Assembly: GCA_003707065.3 (NCBI GenBank)
Contig: PPXM03000003.1
Coordinates: forward strand, 1 to 64,000
Source of the DNA: Trigonopsis variabilis
Lineage: Eukaryota > Ascomycota > Trigonopsidomycetes > Trigonopsidales > Trigonopsidaceae
Reading direction: 5' to 3'
DNA length: 64,000 nucleotides
Under the pieces are notes generated by a model. The model was not told the origin of the DNA, did no database searches, and worked only from the letters and a program-made list of their open reading frames with translations. A program made the position numbers and the translations under genes. Below, in pieces: positions 32,930 to 43,685 of the stretch (positions are counted from its first letter, which is position 1; each line of letters begins with the position of its first letter).

Positions 32930-34506
32930 GGTCTGAAGCGATAAGAATGATCAGACGATGAAACAAAATAGGTGACCAAAAAGTATGCGAATTGCAAAGA
33001 ACTTTATATCAACACAAAGGAATCGAGAAGGTGAAGGAGACAAGAGGCAAAGAATATTTATGGAGAGACTTTAGTCAAAGTGGGGCAGTGAGTGGGCGGT
33101 GACTGTTTTACTCTGGGGCCATAATTGTAGATGGTCTCCTTATTAGGTCAAGATCCTAGGTATTCGAATATCCCATTGGTTGATCGGTAGTCTATGCTTA
33201 GCTAAGACTATCTACCCCACAGTCTGAGTTTCCAATCTTGGCTATCACATCCTTGACATGCCAAAACTCGAGGTGTCGGCCTTAGCCTAATGATGGAGCT
33301 ACAAAACTAGCAAGATTCCCTCGGATTTCTCTTAAAATTAAGGAACTGCCCAGTTTGAGATATACTGAAGAAAACCCTAGTTCAGTCTTTTATTTTTGAG
33401 CCTTGTCGTACTGTTCTCCGATGAAATGGTTAATTACGATATAGTGATCTCATGATTTTGTTGCTGTTGAACCCGACTGATTTTTGCTGACCTCACCAGG
33501 AAGCGAGGTTAGACCGTTGACCTCACTGCCCCTCTAATGCTCACTCTTTTCCTATTTTTGCTTTATTATCTTGACGTATCTGTACTCTTTATTTTCTAAT
33601 CAATAGTTACCACCACTTTAGCTATTCGTTGGATATTGCGTCATGTCTTTTCCATCATGTGAAATTCTTCATCTTACGTTATTTTTGTCCACATGCATCC
33701 TTGACGATTGAGTGAATTTGCTCAAAAAGAAGGCTGTTTCATTTGGCGCCCAACTGTCGTCTCTTGAAATTGGAGCAATAACTCTGCCGCTTAAATACCC
33801 CGTTTTCAGATTTCAGCTTCCCCACCAGTAAATTTATTTGATTAGTCGACTCAGATTAATCGTATCCTTAACGGTCGTTTTCTATTTGCCTACTCTAGTA
33901 TAGATTTGACCCCTTGACAAGTGCAGAATCTCAATCTCATCGTCTACAGTCTCGCACCTCCTCTTGGCTGTGTTGGATTGTCTCGTTGCTTATCCAGTCT
34001 ACGAAGATTAGAAAGAGCTTCAAGCATGCTTAATCATATGTAACCGTCCTCCTAATTAGTATCCTGAGCTCACTGGGACATATTTCTCGGTAGTCTTATC
34101 GAATATTTGACATCATCCGCACTCTCCCACAGACTCGTTTGATTACCTACACTACAATGCATGAAATGGTGTCTTAGTTAATATCCGTGAGTAATGTTAG
34201 CAACCCCTTCATTTCACTGTGAGATGATGGCCCCCTTGATAGCAAAGACGATCAATTTTGTAGCTATAATGTCGATCTTTTAGTTAATGTTGCCATTATA
34301 TCGACTAACCCGTACAGTAAAGCATCTACAAGACCGGTTTCACGCTATCATCGTTGTCGAACTTCTAGACGAGGTAACGTAACACGACAGCACTGTCCGG
34401 ACGTCGCCATACTAAATGAACTGTGGTATCAGGGTCTGCGCACGTGACGTTGTCAGTCACACACAATACTACCAACGCATCTTTGCATTAACCGTACCAC
34501 GCCAAT
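32930..34506. other. 1.6 kb intergenic region between divergent PSP1-domain gene and RPS10
   Basis: No exon chain or RNA gene recognised. It is unusually long for this window. The right end carries the RPS10 promoter, including CACGTG at 34441-34446 and a HomolD-type box at 34454-34461. A long 5' leader of the PSP1-domain gene could account for part of the left side. Confidence 0.5.
34454..34461 (+). promoter_or_regulatory. HomolD-type box (CAGTCACA) in the RPS10 promoter
   Basis: CAGTCACA lies 46 bp before the RPS10 ATG. In fission yeast this exact octamer (HomolD) replaces TATA as the core promoter element of ribosomal protein genes. An adjacent CACGTG is at 34441-34446. I did not find the partner HomolE motif nearby. 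Confidence 0.6.
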
Positions 34507-34923
34507 ATGCTCATTCCCAAGCAGGACAGAAAGAAGATCTTCAGCTATCTCTTCCAAGAAGGTGTTCTCGTCACCAAGAAGGACTTTGAAATCGACCACG
34601 ATGACACTGGCGTCAAGAACCTTTACGTGATCAAGGCCCTTCAATCTCTCGACTCCAAGGGATTCGTGAAGACCCAATTCTCATGGCAATACTATTACTA
34701 CACTCTTACCGATGAAGGTCTAGAATATCTCCGCGAGTATCTCCATGTTCCTGCTGAGGTCGTCCCCCTTACACACAAAAAGACTACCCGGCAAGTCGGT
34801 GCCTTTGCTGGTGCCCGGGGTGGCTTCCGTGGTGACCGTGCTCCTCGTCGCGATGACGGTGGTTATCGTCGTCGTGACAAAGAGTATCCTTCGGGAGAAT
34901 TTCAAGCTTCCTTCAGCCAATAA
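34507..34923 (+). CDS. RPS10: 40S ribosomal protein S10 (eS10)
   Basis: An intronless 138-residue protein. The plectin/S10 winged-helix domain fills residues 1-95: MLIPKQDRKKIFSYLFQEGV, KNLYVIKALQSLDSKGFVK, FSWQYYYYTLTDEGLEYLRE and LHVPAEVVPLTHK. The tail is Gly/Arg-rich (RGGFRGDRAPRRDDGGYRRR), typical of eS10 and a likely site of arginine methylation. It sits at the mRNA entry region of the 40S head. Codon choice is more C-ending than in neighbours (for example GTC, ACC, AAG), in line with high expression. Confidence 0.97.
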   Translation: MLIPKQDRKKIFSYLFQEGVLVTKKDFEIDHDDTGVKNLYVIKALQSLDSKGFVKTQFSWQYYYYTLTDEGLEYLREYLHVPAEVVPLTHKKTTRQVGAFAGARGGFRGDRAPRRDDGGYRRRDKEYPSGEFQASFSQ

Positions 34924-36263
34924 AGGGCTAAAAGTCATGTATGTCCGGTTATTTGTTGTAGATTTATCAACATTCTACTTTTGAGTTATCTGTCTGTACT
35001 ACTCCTGTCACATGGATCATACTAAGGCAAATCAGTATTCCAAGTCACCAGCTTGCTTGACAACAAATATTTTCAGTTCCTGTGTGGCCTGTGCTATCCA
35101 TGAAGTACACAATTTGTAAAAGTGCTCGCTGCAAGTGTACACGTTTTTCATGCCGAGTCAATCCACGCTTGAATAAATTCTATTAAATAGGTCAGATAAA
35201 AATCAGAAGTACCAGATTTGGAACTCTGAAATTTCAAACATGGTTAGAATGCCTTCCACGTTCTTCGTAGGCTAGAGAAAAATATTTCTGAGTAACTTAG
35301 AAAAAACCTTAGTGGCCGCTTCTATATCGAAGTTAGAGTTAAACTGTCATCTGTCATCAGTCTATCAGTACCCCGGAGTGAGAACCATCGTGAAACTGCG
35401 GCACGGATACAGATTGTCTTCTTTAATATCAATAGACGGTTAACGAAATCCGATGCAAACACTTCAGAACAGTTTATCTAGAATGCGTATTCCCCAGTAC
35501 TCTAGCAAACTTCAGGTTCCAGCATACTTTTGTCCGGAGACTCGGGATTTCGAATAGATCCAAAGATAAGTCTCGAAGTGTGTCTAATACAAGACCAGAA
35601 AAGATAAGAAACCAGGTAAAAATAGTCGTGATTTCAAAAGATCATCAGACAGTGTAACCTGTTATTCGTTGTTGGACAATTCAGTCAATTGCAACACATA
35701 TGCGACATATCAAAAGTACTGCGATACATCAAAGGGCTGAAGATATCTAACTTGGACAAAATACGATATTAAGGCCAGACCCATTCAGATATGTAGAATA
35801 TGCAACAACTGAGTAGCTTGGAAATTTCGATGTTTTCTTAAATAGAGGCGAATTTTAATCAGCCGGTGATCAAATCTCCTAGCAGGCGAAGCTAGAAGTT
35901 TCTAAATAGTTGGACGTGAAAGCATTAGATTTGGAGAGAGAATCAGCTCTACGACACTATTGAACTATCAAATACAGATTCAATTCAAATGAACTCGAAA
36001 AAATCATATAAAAGTATATTACTACGCTAATGTGTTCACAAGTCAGGACAAACCAGGAAGGTTCGCCGCTTTAATGTCAGAAGAACGGCTCTCTCGGTGG
36101 ATCTCATAAAACCCCGGATCTGCTTCTCGCAGGAACAAGGGAAACCTTCTGATGAATCCGTGGTGCTTACTGTTTCATGTTGTACTTTTCTAGAATGTTG
36201 AGTCGTGGCGTGAGAGGCTGTTATTCGTCACTGTTATCTCCTCTCCTCCCAAAAGTTTGCATT
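34924..36263. other. 1.3 kb intergenic region between RPS10 and SDE2
   Basis: No supported gene. A 28-codon Cys-rich ORF near 35099 (CKSARCKCTRFSC) is too short to call. AT-rich overall. Confidence 0.45.
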
Positions 36264-37067
36264 ATGACAGTGACAGTTATTGTTAATGTTGCCACTTGTC
36301 CTGGAATATCGCCACTCAGACTGAGTATAAACGAAGATGATTCATTGCAGTACATGAATTTTCTGGTCCTTCAGCGCCTTCCCGAAGTAGCTCGACAAAA
36401 GGTCTATGTGACGACCAGATCTGGATTTCACTTGCCTCTCAACGGCTGTATTCGAGATATAGCGAAAGAAAATCACGCATTTGTTGATTTAAGATTGAAT
36501 GCTCGTCTCTGCGGTGGCAAGGGGGGTTTTGGTTCACAGCTAAAGGCTCAGGGAGGAAGAATGGCAGCAAGGAAGAAGCGACGAAAGAATATGACCGCGG
36601 AGGAACGAGAACGAGAAAAGGACAGCTACAGAAGCTTGGATGGAAGAAGGATGAGAAGTGTTAGGCAAGCAAAGGAATTAGCAGAATATCTGTCCCAGGC
36701 TCCTGCTGCGAATCGAAGACAAAATGAGGAGAAAATTGCAAAACTAAGATCAATAATTGATGCCAAGCATCCATCGGAGAATGCCAGATTTGATGATGTG
36801 GAATATCTCGAAGAAGCAGAAAGGATTGTTGATGACATTCGAAGCATGGTGGCCAATTTGGTGGAGGACAAAAACACCCGAGGCCGCTCTCATCAGCGAG
36901 ATGAATCGCTTGGAAGTACTCTGCTTAATTCAACTATATCTGTAGGGTCATCAAGATCAATAAGTTCTAAACGCAGTGCCGAATTAGACAGTTTCTTTCA
37001 TGATGAAAATCTAGCGGAGGAAAAAAATAACAGTGATGGTTCAGGGGAGTTGGAATTTAAGGATTAA
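36264..37067 (+). CDS. SDE2: Sde2: ubiquitin-fold pre-mRNA splicing / genome stability factor
   Basis: From the ATG at 36264 (chosen over an earlier in-frame ATG because MTVTVIVNVATCPG begins the ubiquitin-like strand) the protein has 267 residues. A ubiquitin-like domain fills residues 1-83 and ends LCGGKGGFGSQLKAQGGRM, where deubiquitinases cut after the GG to expose the KGG start of the active C-terminal part. The SDE2 domain follows (ARKKRRKNMTAEEREREKD, SYRSLDGRRMRSVRQAKELA). In fission yeast processed Sde2 joins the spliceosome and aids excision of particular introns; human SDE2 also acts at replication forks. The C-terminal tail is acidic/Ser-rich. No intron is seen. Confidence 0.88.
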   Translation: MTVTVIVNVATCPGISPLRLSINEDDSLQYMNFLVLQRLPEVARQKVYVTTRSGFHLPLNGCIRDIAKENHAFVDLRLNARLCGGKGGFGSQLKAQGGRMAARKKRRKNMTAEEREREKDSYRSLDGRRMRSVRQAKELAEYLSQAPAANRRQNEEKIAKLRSIIDAKHPSENARFDDVEYLEEAERIVDDIRSMVANLVEDKNTRGRSHQRDESLGSTLLNSTISVGSSRSISSKRSAELDSFFHDENLAEEKNNSDGSGELEFKD

Positions 37068-37892
37068 TGTGGTTATTACGACAATTCACATGCGAATATT
37101 GTAAGACGTGATTAAAGAGATGTTTAATTGATTATCTGTTCGATATTTTACTTGATGAATACGCTTTGAAAACCGAATCCAAATCGATATTGCGAATTAA
37201 GTCTGCAATATGACGAGTATTAACTACTGCTTGGAATTTTTCTTTTGAGGGCATCTTCTCTAGTACGAGTACAAATTGGAATATCAATTAGGGACATCAC
37301 TGTTACTCCGGTGCTTTTCCATGCTCCTGATAAGCAGGCGAACTGAGGAGCGTGAACTCGCGCTCGCTACGCTTGTGTTGTAAATGACTTGTGTGTTCTG
37401 TTGTTATGGCTCGATAGGTTAGAATCAGTTGGAAGTCCCTTTTTCTTGTCCTATTGTAAGTATCCTGGACTTGGTCGAGAGAGCTATAAAATCCATTTTC
37501 TGCGCAGAATAAACAGATCATAGTTTGCAAACTACACAAGAAACACGAACGTTTCTGTTTTACAAGAGTCAATTTACAGAAGATATAGATCCGATAATTT
37601 TCTACACTGCCGGAGAGGTAATTCTGACCTAGAAATGGAGCCAGTACCTCTTTCTATAATAGTTACAAGAATCAACAAACGAGTTAATGTCATTAATTTT
37701 CACTGTGAGGCTTTTCAGTGATCATTCCACTAAGCTTATCATGTCGACCATATAAAGGTTACGCTGACAATTGAAAGTCATTCTATTTGTAGGCTAATTT
37801 GTCTGACGGCAACCGTAGTTACCATAAGTAGAAAAGCCGTTGCTATAAGAGACGTCACTTGAATTTCCCATCTCAACATCCATCTACACAAG
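37068..37892. other. Intergenic between SDE2 and NFU1
   Basis: AT-rich, nothing supported. A minus ORF at 37303-37572 lacks family features. Confidence 0.45.
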
Positions 37893-38615
37893 ATGTTTCG
37901 ACCATTGCTACACTTTCCAAAGCCTCTGAGATGGACGCCTTCTCTGCGCAGATTTTTATTTATTCAGACTGAGACAACACCTAATGCAGACGCTCTCAAA
38001 TTTCTACCTCAAGCTCGAATTCTTCCAGAAGGTTCTAGTGGCACTCTCGAATATCTCAGTGGTCGAGAGGCCCATTCGAGCCCGTTGGCTAGAAAGTTGT
38101 TCACTTGTGATGGAGTTAAATCTGTCTTGCTAGGTCCTGATTTTATCACTGTGGAAAAGAGCAAAGAGGAGCCATGGCAAGTGTTGAAACCGGAGATTTA
38201 TTCTCTCATAACTGAGTACTTGTCGTCAGGTCAGCCTATAGTTGTAGAGGGTACGGCTCCGAATTTAGATACGGAAATCAAAGATGATGACTCCGAAGTG
38301 GTGTCCATGATCAAAGAGCTAATAGATACCCGGATCCGTCCTGCCATCCAGGAAGATGGAGGAGATATCGAGTACAGAGGATTTGACCCTGATACCGGGA
38401 TTGTGCGACTCAAGTTACGGGGAGCATGTCGAACCTGTGATTCAAGCTCCGTGACGCTTCAGCATGGCATCGAAGCTATGCTCAAGCACTACGTGGAAGA
38501 AGTCCAAGGAGTCCAGCAGGTCTTGGATCCAGAGGAAGAGATTGCACTGGAGGAATTTGAAAAATTGGAAAAAAGGCTTGAAAGCAATCATCATCAAGAA
38601 CAACAGCAACAATGA
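37893..38615 (+). CDS. NFU1: Mitochondrial Fe-S cluster carrier/scaffold Nfu1
   Basis: 240 residues, no intron. A mitochondrial presequence (MFRPLLHFPKPLRWTPSLRR) is followed by the Nfu N-terminal domain (NADALKFLPQARILP, SPLARKLFTCDGVKSVLLG) and the NifU C-terminal domain with the cluster-binding CxxC in LRGACRTCDSSSVTLQHGIE, near residue 178. Nfu1 dimers carry a 4Fe-4S cluster to clients such as lipoyl synthase and succinate dehydrogenase. The C-terminus ends in a short His/Gln-rich run beyond the usual family end. Confidence 0.95.
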   Translation: MFRPLLHFPKPLRWTPSLRRFLFIQTETTPNADALKFLPQARILPEGSSGTLEYLSGREAHSSPLARKLFTCDGVKSVLLGPDFITVEKSKEEPWQVLKPEIYSLITEYLSSGQPIVVEGTAPNLDTEIKDDDSEVVSMIKELIDTRIRPAIQEDGGDIEYRGFDPDTGIVRLKLRGACRTCDSSSVTLQHGIEAMLKHYVEEVQGVQQVLDPEEEIALEEFEKLEKRLESNHHQEQQQQ

Positions 38616-38786
38616 AGTGGAGGGAATTGTATTTGTATATATTTTGGCTCTTTGATGTTTCTCGGGTTTTAACGCAATAGATAGCTACGGTAAACTGATC
38701 TAAGAGCGTATAGTAGTTAAACATACAAACAAGACTCAACCATCGCCAGAGCAAACCACATAAGTCATACACCGAGATAATGCACA

Positions 38787-39724
38787 TCAAAACACCGAGC
38801 GTCGAATGCTTCCTTCGCCTAGCCAAGATACCTGCTGCTCGAACGCGGCGACCGCAGGCTGTAACCGATCCCCAGCCATCGCATTGTGTTTGGTCAACTT
38901 TTCAGACCACCCTCCGTGAGCCAGAGCAAGTCCCGATGCCTTTTTGCCACCATATCGTAAAGTGTATGCCCATGCTTCCGCTATGTCTTGATAAGCTAGC
39001 TCTTTAAGGAGAGCATGAGTAGGGTTGGACCAATCGGGTAACTTGTGAAGTAATGAGGTGGCGCCATCAAGAAAAGCAAGGGAGGTCGAAACTTGCTGTT
39101 CTCTAGGGGGCAGGAAATGCGAAGTGTAATCACGCAAAGCGTTCAGGAAGGCCTGCAAGGCCGGCTTGACTCGTAGGAAAGCATAATCACCAAGTGCATC
39201 AGTCTTATAAGGAAACGAGTCAAGAATGGAATCATAGTACCTCTGCAATGTTGCTAAAGACCTGCAAACACTCGGGGGCGGAACATGAGTGTCAATTTTC
39301 GACGAAAGACCATCATTTTCCTCACACAACTTAGCTATCAATTCTCGTAATTCCTTTGCATTTAAAGATTCTAACAGTCGATTCAGTGGCAAAGAATGAC
39401 CATTTAGCTTGTCTATGGGAACCATTCTTGACCGTTTAACGGTCCGGGCGTGATGGCGCTGAACAGGAGCTGAGACTCGTTGGGGAGACCGCCTGCTCGG
39501 ACCTCCTTTACGAGAATAATCATCCTCGCCTTCATCACTCTGGTCATCCAAAATCATATCTTCATCATCAAAGGAATTCTTCCGCTTTGATCCTAGTCAA
39601 GTTAGCATCTGACTCATGACAGCAGGAGGCAGTTATAATGGCATCACTTACCAGCATTGACGTAGGCATCTTTCTGAGCAGTAGGAGAAGAAAATGACCA
39701 CGGTGATAGTACCCCTGTGCTCAT
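38787..39724 (-). CDS. CUT8: Cut8/Sts1-type proteasome nuclear tethering factor
   Basis: Two exons (39724-39652 and 39592-38787; 59-nt intron) encode 292 residues. The splice rebuilds NAGSKRKNSFDDED, a short basic NLS-like patch. The N-terminal part is disordered and basic (RRSPQRVSAPVQRHHARTVK). The Cut8 fold follows: LNRLLESLNAKELRELIAKL, LQRYYDSILDSFPYKTD, DYAFLRVKPALQAFLNALRD and AEAWAYTLRYGGKKASGLAL. Cut8 is short-lived, ubiquitinated, and anchors proteasomes at the nuclear envelope in fission yeast; Sts1 does the equivalent in budding yeast. The gene is close to the tRNA pair on its upstream side. Confidence 0.88.
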
Positions 39725-40252
39725 TGTTGGATGAAGAAGGCAAAGTTTTGTAAGAGGGCAACAGCACCTAAATTGTGGGCCAAAGCGGCGGTGACAACGG
39801 CCAAGCAAGGCGCGCAGCAAGTCAATAGCGACAAAGAGTAGATAAATATTTATACGACTGCCGTGCAAATCTGCGTATTTACTGGACATCATCCCAGTTA
39901 TAAGGCATACTTTGAAATTCTAAGGATATGATTTTCCATGCGGGGTATCAAGGGACCCCCTTCCACATAACCCTCGCATAGTCCTTCTACGAGACAATGT
40001 TATAGAGGCAATCTGATGGCCCCAACGCTTAGATCTTTACTAGTTAATTACAAACGTGGGACCGGAAGAGTCCAAAGACTTGTATCTCTGGTCTCAATCT
40101 TTTCGTTTCCCTGAACTTCGCAATGTGAATCCTCACAGCGTGTCTTAGTTCCAGCAGATGCACATGAAGATAGATAGATAGCCTTTTGTATCGACTCATG
40201 TGCTGAAAAGCAGAATGCATGAAAATGCACGATTCAAAGGAAAAAAAAGGTT
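39725..40252. other. Intergenic between CUT8 and the tRNA pair
   Basis: No gene seen. The T-run serving as terminator of the minus-strand tRNA-Ser corresponds to the A-run near 40241-40248. Confidence 0.5.
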
Positions 40253-40359
40253 CGTCGTGTACAGGGTTCGAACCTGCGCAGCTGAAAGCCATAAGATAGT
40301 TTCTGCCATAGGCGGACAAGATTCAAATCTTACTCCATAGACCACTCGGACAACACGAC
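40253..40359 (-). tRNA. tRNA-Ser (anticodon UGA) with a 24-nt intron
   Basis: Read on the minus strand, the acceptor GTCGTGT pairs with ACACGAC, with discriminator G as in eukaryotic tRNA-Ser. The D region is TGTCCGAGTGGTC. The anticodon stem is TAAGA/TCTTA with loop TT-TGA-A-(intron)-A, giving anticodon UGA. A 24-nt intron follows the base after the anticodon. The long variable arm (GGCT-TTC-AGCT) marks a class II tRNA, and the T-arm is GCAGG-TTCGAAC-CCTGT. A T-run directly downstream serves as Pol III terminator. tRNA-Leu was considered, but the discriminator and anticodon argue for Ser. Confidence 0.9.
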
Positions 40360-40453
40360 AACCAGTGTGAAAAAAACAAGGCCTGCGTAACATGTTGAAA
40401 AAAGTATTAATAAGCTTTTGTACATGTACTAGTGCAAAATGGACTTTGCTCCC

Positions 40454-40525
40454 AGCGGTGTGACGCAGAGGAAGCGTGCAGGGCTCATATCCCTGAAGTC
40501 CTTGGATCGAAACCAAGCACTGCTA
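40454..40525 (+). tRNA. Initiator tRNA-Met (CAU)
   Basis: The acceptor AGCGGTG/CACTGCT has the A1-U72 pair typical of eukaryotic initiators. The anticodon arm is CAGGG-CTCATAT-CCCTG (CAU). The T-loop reads ATCGAAA rather than TTCGAA, the A54/A60 form diagnostic of eukaryotic initiator tRNA. A run of eight T at 40532-40539 terminates transcription. It lies head-to-head with tRNA-Ser(UGA), 94 bp apart. Confidence 0.95.
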
Positions 40526-40924
40526 TTAGAATTTTTTTTGATTTGTTTTGTTTGGTGTATTAATTAATATTTACTTCTAAACGAATCACTCAGAGTCCCG
40601 TAAATTTTATATTTTAATAATACTAAGTTATCAAAAATAAAAAAAATTCCGCTGCTTGGCTACGTCTTTCGAGTCCGTTAGGTTCAGACAGCGAACCACA
40701 AAGACGATCCCGAATTTTATACAGTATTGAACATGAAGTATTCCTAATATTACATTCATCAGACATCACAACTATATATACAAAGGCCGTGTGTAGTACG
40801 AACCTTGCCACGGCGATTAAAATGATTTTTGGATGACGCAAAGAACCAGCACGTGCATCACAAAATTTATCAACATGAGACGTCGCAAAAAATAAAGCAA
40901 TCGTCAATATGCGCATCAAATCGT
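40526..40924. other. Intergenic between tRNA-Met and BDF1
   Basis: It contains the tRNA terminator T-run and the BDF1 3' region. No other feature seen. Confidence 0.5.
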
Positions 40925-42970
40925 TCACTCTTCTTCGCTGCTGCTTTCCTCACTATCGTCGTCTTCCGACCCAGACTCTTCCGATTGGGCAGACTTGAAA
41001 ATCCCCGATTCCGCATCTTGATACTCGCGGATCTTATTTGTGAGAAATTCAATTTGTCTGCGTTGTTCATTCTCAGACAATGGCTTATTCTTTCTGCTTT
41101 TGGTAGGCAGATTCACCGGATCTGAGCTATTCGAAAGTTTGGTTTTGGGAGGGTTAGGGTTTTTAGCAACAACAAAATTATAAAGGCGCATCACTGTTGA
41201 TGAGTCGAGTGTATCAATGTCTAGTTCAATCTCCTCGCCATTATTCAAATTAGGCATGCTTTCATTAATAATCTGTATGACTTGTGCAAGCTTTGGCCCA
41301 GACAGGACGTTGATCTTTTCAGATAATTCTTTTTTCATTTCATATGTAATGCGAATAGGCTCTTTAGTCTTGAGTTTCTTCTTTGGACGCGCACCATCTC
41401 GAGAAGAAATAGAATGCCGACGATGATCCTTAGATTTCCGACGTTCAGTCTTTTTGTGTTTCATTCGACTGAGTTCAGTCTTCATCCGTTCAAGCTGTTG
41501 TTCTAAAATAGAGATCGCCGTATCGTTTTCATCATCTTCGCTATCTTCATCACTACTGTCACCGTAATAATCTTCAACAGGTGAGTCTGATGGGGGTGGA
41601 GGACGTTCCAACCACTTTTTATCAAAAGCAATTTCCAACCGATGTCCCATCATGTTAACCGGTGATCCTTCTGGATTGAATTTGTAACAATTCTTAAACA
41701 TCAATCTCATATCAGCCTCGAATTCATCGGCATTTTCATATTGATTGGTATTTAATTTATGCTGGATAGTGGACAAGTCCATAGGCTTCTTGATGACTTT
41801 GAAATAAGTAGGTATATTCATAGCAACCGGATCAACTGGTTGAAGAAAAGGAAAAGAATAAGATTCGTGCTTTTTACCCATAAGATCCTTCAGGACTGTT
41901 CCACAGAATTTCAATTCAGCAGCGTACTTTTTACGGCGAGGTCGAACATCAGCATATGGTAAATCACGAGACTTTGGCGGATGAATTTCTCGTCGAGGAC
42001 GATCAGCAGTAGAATAGCGACGAGCTCCGACCCCTTGAGCAATGAGCTGTTCTTCAGCCAATGCTGCCGATACACCAGATGATGCAGCACGGGGGGGCAA
42101 GGACTTTCTTTTGACAGCTTTGGGAGGAGGTGGAGGGGGCAGCTCGTAAGGGGGAAGTTTAGACCATTGACGATTAAAGGAGGCCTTGATATTACGAGCC
42201 ATGACTGAAAATGGAGAATCTTTGCCATTGAAGGTCTCGCAATTAGCCACTATGAGATCTAAATCTCTAGTAATTTCTTCAGCAGTTTTATAGACATCAT
42301 TCTTCAGTTTATTTTCCAACGTGCCCAAATCCATGGGATTAGTAATAAATTTCGGATAATCAGGAATATTAAGTTTAACAATATCGACAGGGTGAAGGAA
42401 TGGACCAGCGTCTTTTAATCTTTTGACGGAGCGTATCACAGCCAACGCAAACTTTTGTTGATGTTTAGGTAATTCAGTTTGACCAGGAACTGAAATAGCG
42501 TTATTTGTCCCATTAGTCACAGTACCCTCTGCCTTGACAGGTTTTTTTTCATCTTCATCAAATTGCGGAACGAGAGGAATTACTGAGCCCGGTATAATAG
42601 GCGGCGTTGAAGGTGGCGGCGAAGGCTCCTTAGAGATATCAGATTCTCCAACTATAACAACTGTCCCAGCTAACGGTTCCACAAGGGTGTTAAGAGACGA
42701 TAGCTCACTCTCGTGTTTTAGTTCAGTATTACCATTTATTTCAGAGAGCTGCGCGTCTTGCTCTGTAGAGTTTGCATCGACCAGCTCAGTGTCATGGGAT
42801 TTTTGGTCAGTACCTGGGCCACTGGACGATGGGACAGTTGAAGGGAGATCTAAGGTGCTATTAGAATGAGGCTCATCGTCAGCGCCAAAAAGTTCGTCCA
42901 TAGATGTGGGTTCAGCTAAAACGTCGGTCAGGTCGCGAGGAGGTAGATGAGAAGTCTGAGTATCGGTCAT
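40925..42970 (-). CDS. BDF1: BET-family double bromodomain protein
   Basis: 681 residues in one exon from the ATG at 42970 (the open frame extends 12 codons upstream to a TTG). Bromodomain 1 spans about residues 173-273 (FLHPVDIVKLNIPDYPKFI, NPMDLGTLENKL, NCETFNG) and bromodomain 2 about 350-450 (FPFLQPVDPVAMNIPTYFKV, KPMDLSTIQHKL, NCYKFNPEGSP). The acetyl-lysine-contacting Asn is present in both. A coiled/basic region and the ET (NET) domain (ITYEMKKELSEKINVLSGPK, GEEIELDIDTLDSSTVMRL) follow, with an acidic Ser-Glu tail. BET proteins read acetylated H4 and in yeast cooperate with TFIID. It is divergent from UTP5. Confidence 0.9.
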   Translation of the reverse strand: MTDTQTSHLPPRDLTDVLAEPTSMDELFGADDEPHSNSTLDLPSTVPSSSGPGTDQKSHDTELVDANSTEQDAQLSEINGNTELKHESELSSLNTLVEPLAGTVVIVGESDISKEPSPPPSTPPIIPGSVIPLVPQFDEDEKKPVKAEGTVTNGTNNAISVPGQTELPKHQQKFALAVIRSVKRLKDAGPFLHPVDIVKLNIPDYPKFITNPMDLGTLENKLKNDVYKTAEEITRDLDLIVANCETFNGKDSPFSVMARNIKASFNRQWSKLPPYELPPPPPPKAVKRKSLPPRAASSGVSAALAEEQLIAQGVGARRYSTADRPRREIHPPKSRDLPYADVRPRRKKYAAELKFCGTVLKDLMGKKHESYSFPFLQPVDPVAMNIPTYFKVIKKPMDLSTIQHKLNTNQYENADEFEADMRLMFKNCYKFNPEGSPVNMMGHRLEIAFDKKWLERPPPPSDSPVEDYYGDSSDEDSEDDENDTAISILEQQLERMKTELSRMKHKKTERRKSKDHRRHSISSRDGARPKKKLKTKEPIRITYEMKKELSEKINVLSGPKLAQVIQIINESMPNLNNGEEIELDIDTLDSSTVMRLYNFVVAKNPNPPKTKLSNSSDPVNLPTKSRKNKPLSENEQRRQIEFLTNKIREYQDAESGIFKSAQSEESGSEDDDSEESSSEEE

Positions 42971-43685
42971 GGAGGAGACAGACAATCCGTTACTAGGTGA
43001 CGACAATGACCTAAAGTTTCCAAAACCAATCGCGGCAAAGACAGGCTATTTAAAGAGGCATCGGTAGGGTAACTAGGTTTCTCACCGCCTGGCCCCGAAG
43101 CAAGTGGCCAATAAGAGCCACCAAAATGACCCCGTCGAGTTATCTCAGAAAAAGCAGATGGGAATCGATATGAAACCGGTCATAATCTTTCATTATACAC
43201 AGAAATTCTGGATAAAAATGAAGGAAGATATCGGGCACAAAAGAGATAAGTCGCTGAGTGGGAAGGGAGGACGGCTATATTACCGGAGTCCCAAAAAATC
43301 GTGTAATCTCCTAAGAGGCAAACAATGTCAAGGCGGAAGATATATGAAAAGATATATAGGAGAGGTCCATCACAAAAGAGCCATTAAGATGCATTGAGAC
43401 GAGACCACAGTGACGAGTCTCCATCATGAGCGAGACGAGGTAAGCAAAACGATTTGGTCTATGGTGTAGAAGAGAAGCGAATTAAAGACTGTTATATGGA
43501 GCAACAGGATAAATTTGAAAAGTTATAGTAGATAAATCCCGTGTAACAATGATATTACCATAAGAGGTAGTCAACTTACTCCCAAGAGGTTACCCTCCTA
43601 CAAATTTTTTGAATCCCAGTGAGCTTTACATACCCAATTGGACCGTGTAGAAGGTCGAGAATACAAACTTTCTCGACAAGACGAT
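42971..43685. other. Shared upstream region of BDF1 and UTP5
   Basis: A 97-codon plus ORF at 43104-43397 is Lys-rich and featureless, and I do not support it as a gene. An upstream first exon of UTP5 may be hidden here, since the UTP5 N-terminus looks short, but none was resolved. Confidence 0.4.

Noticed and set aside
35099-35185. 28-codon Cys-rich ORF
   Set aside because: Too short, with no flanking exon found.
37303-37572. 89-codon minus ORF between SDE2 and NFU1
   Set aside because: No domain, no intron context, unremarkable composition.
43104-43397. 97-codon Lys-rich plus ORF in the BDF1-UTP5 gap
   Set aside because: Low-complexity composition, promoter position and no recognisable domain.
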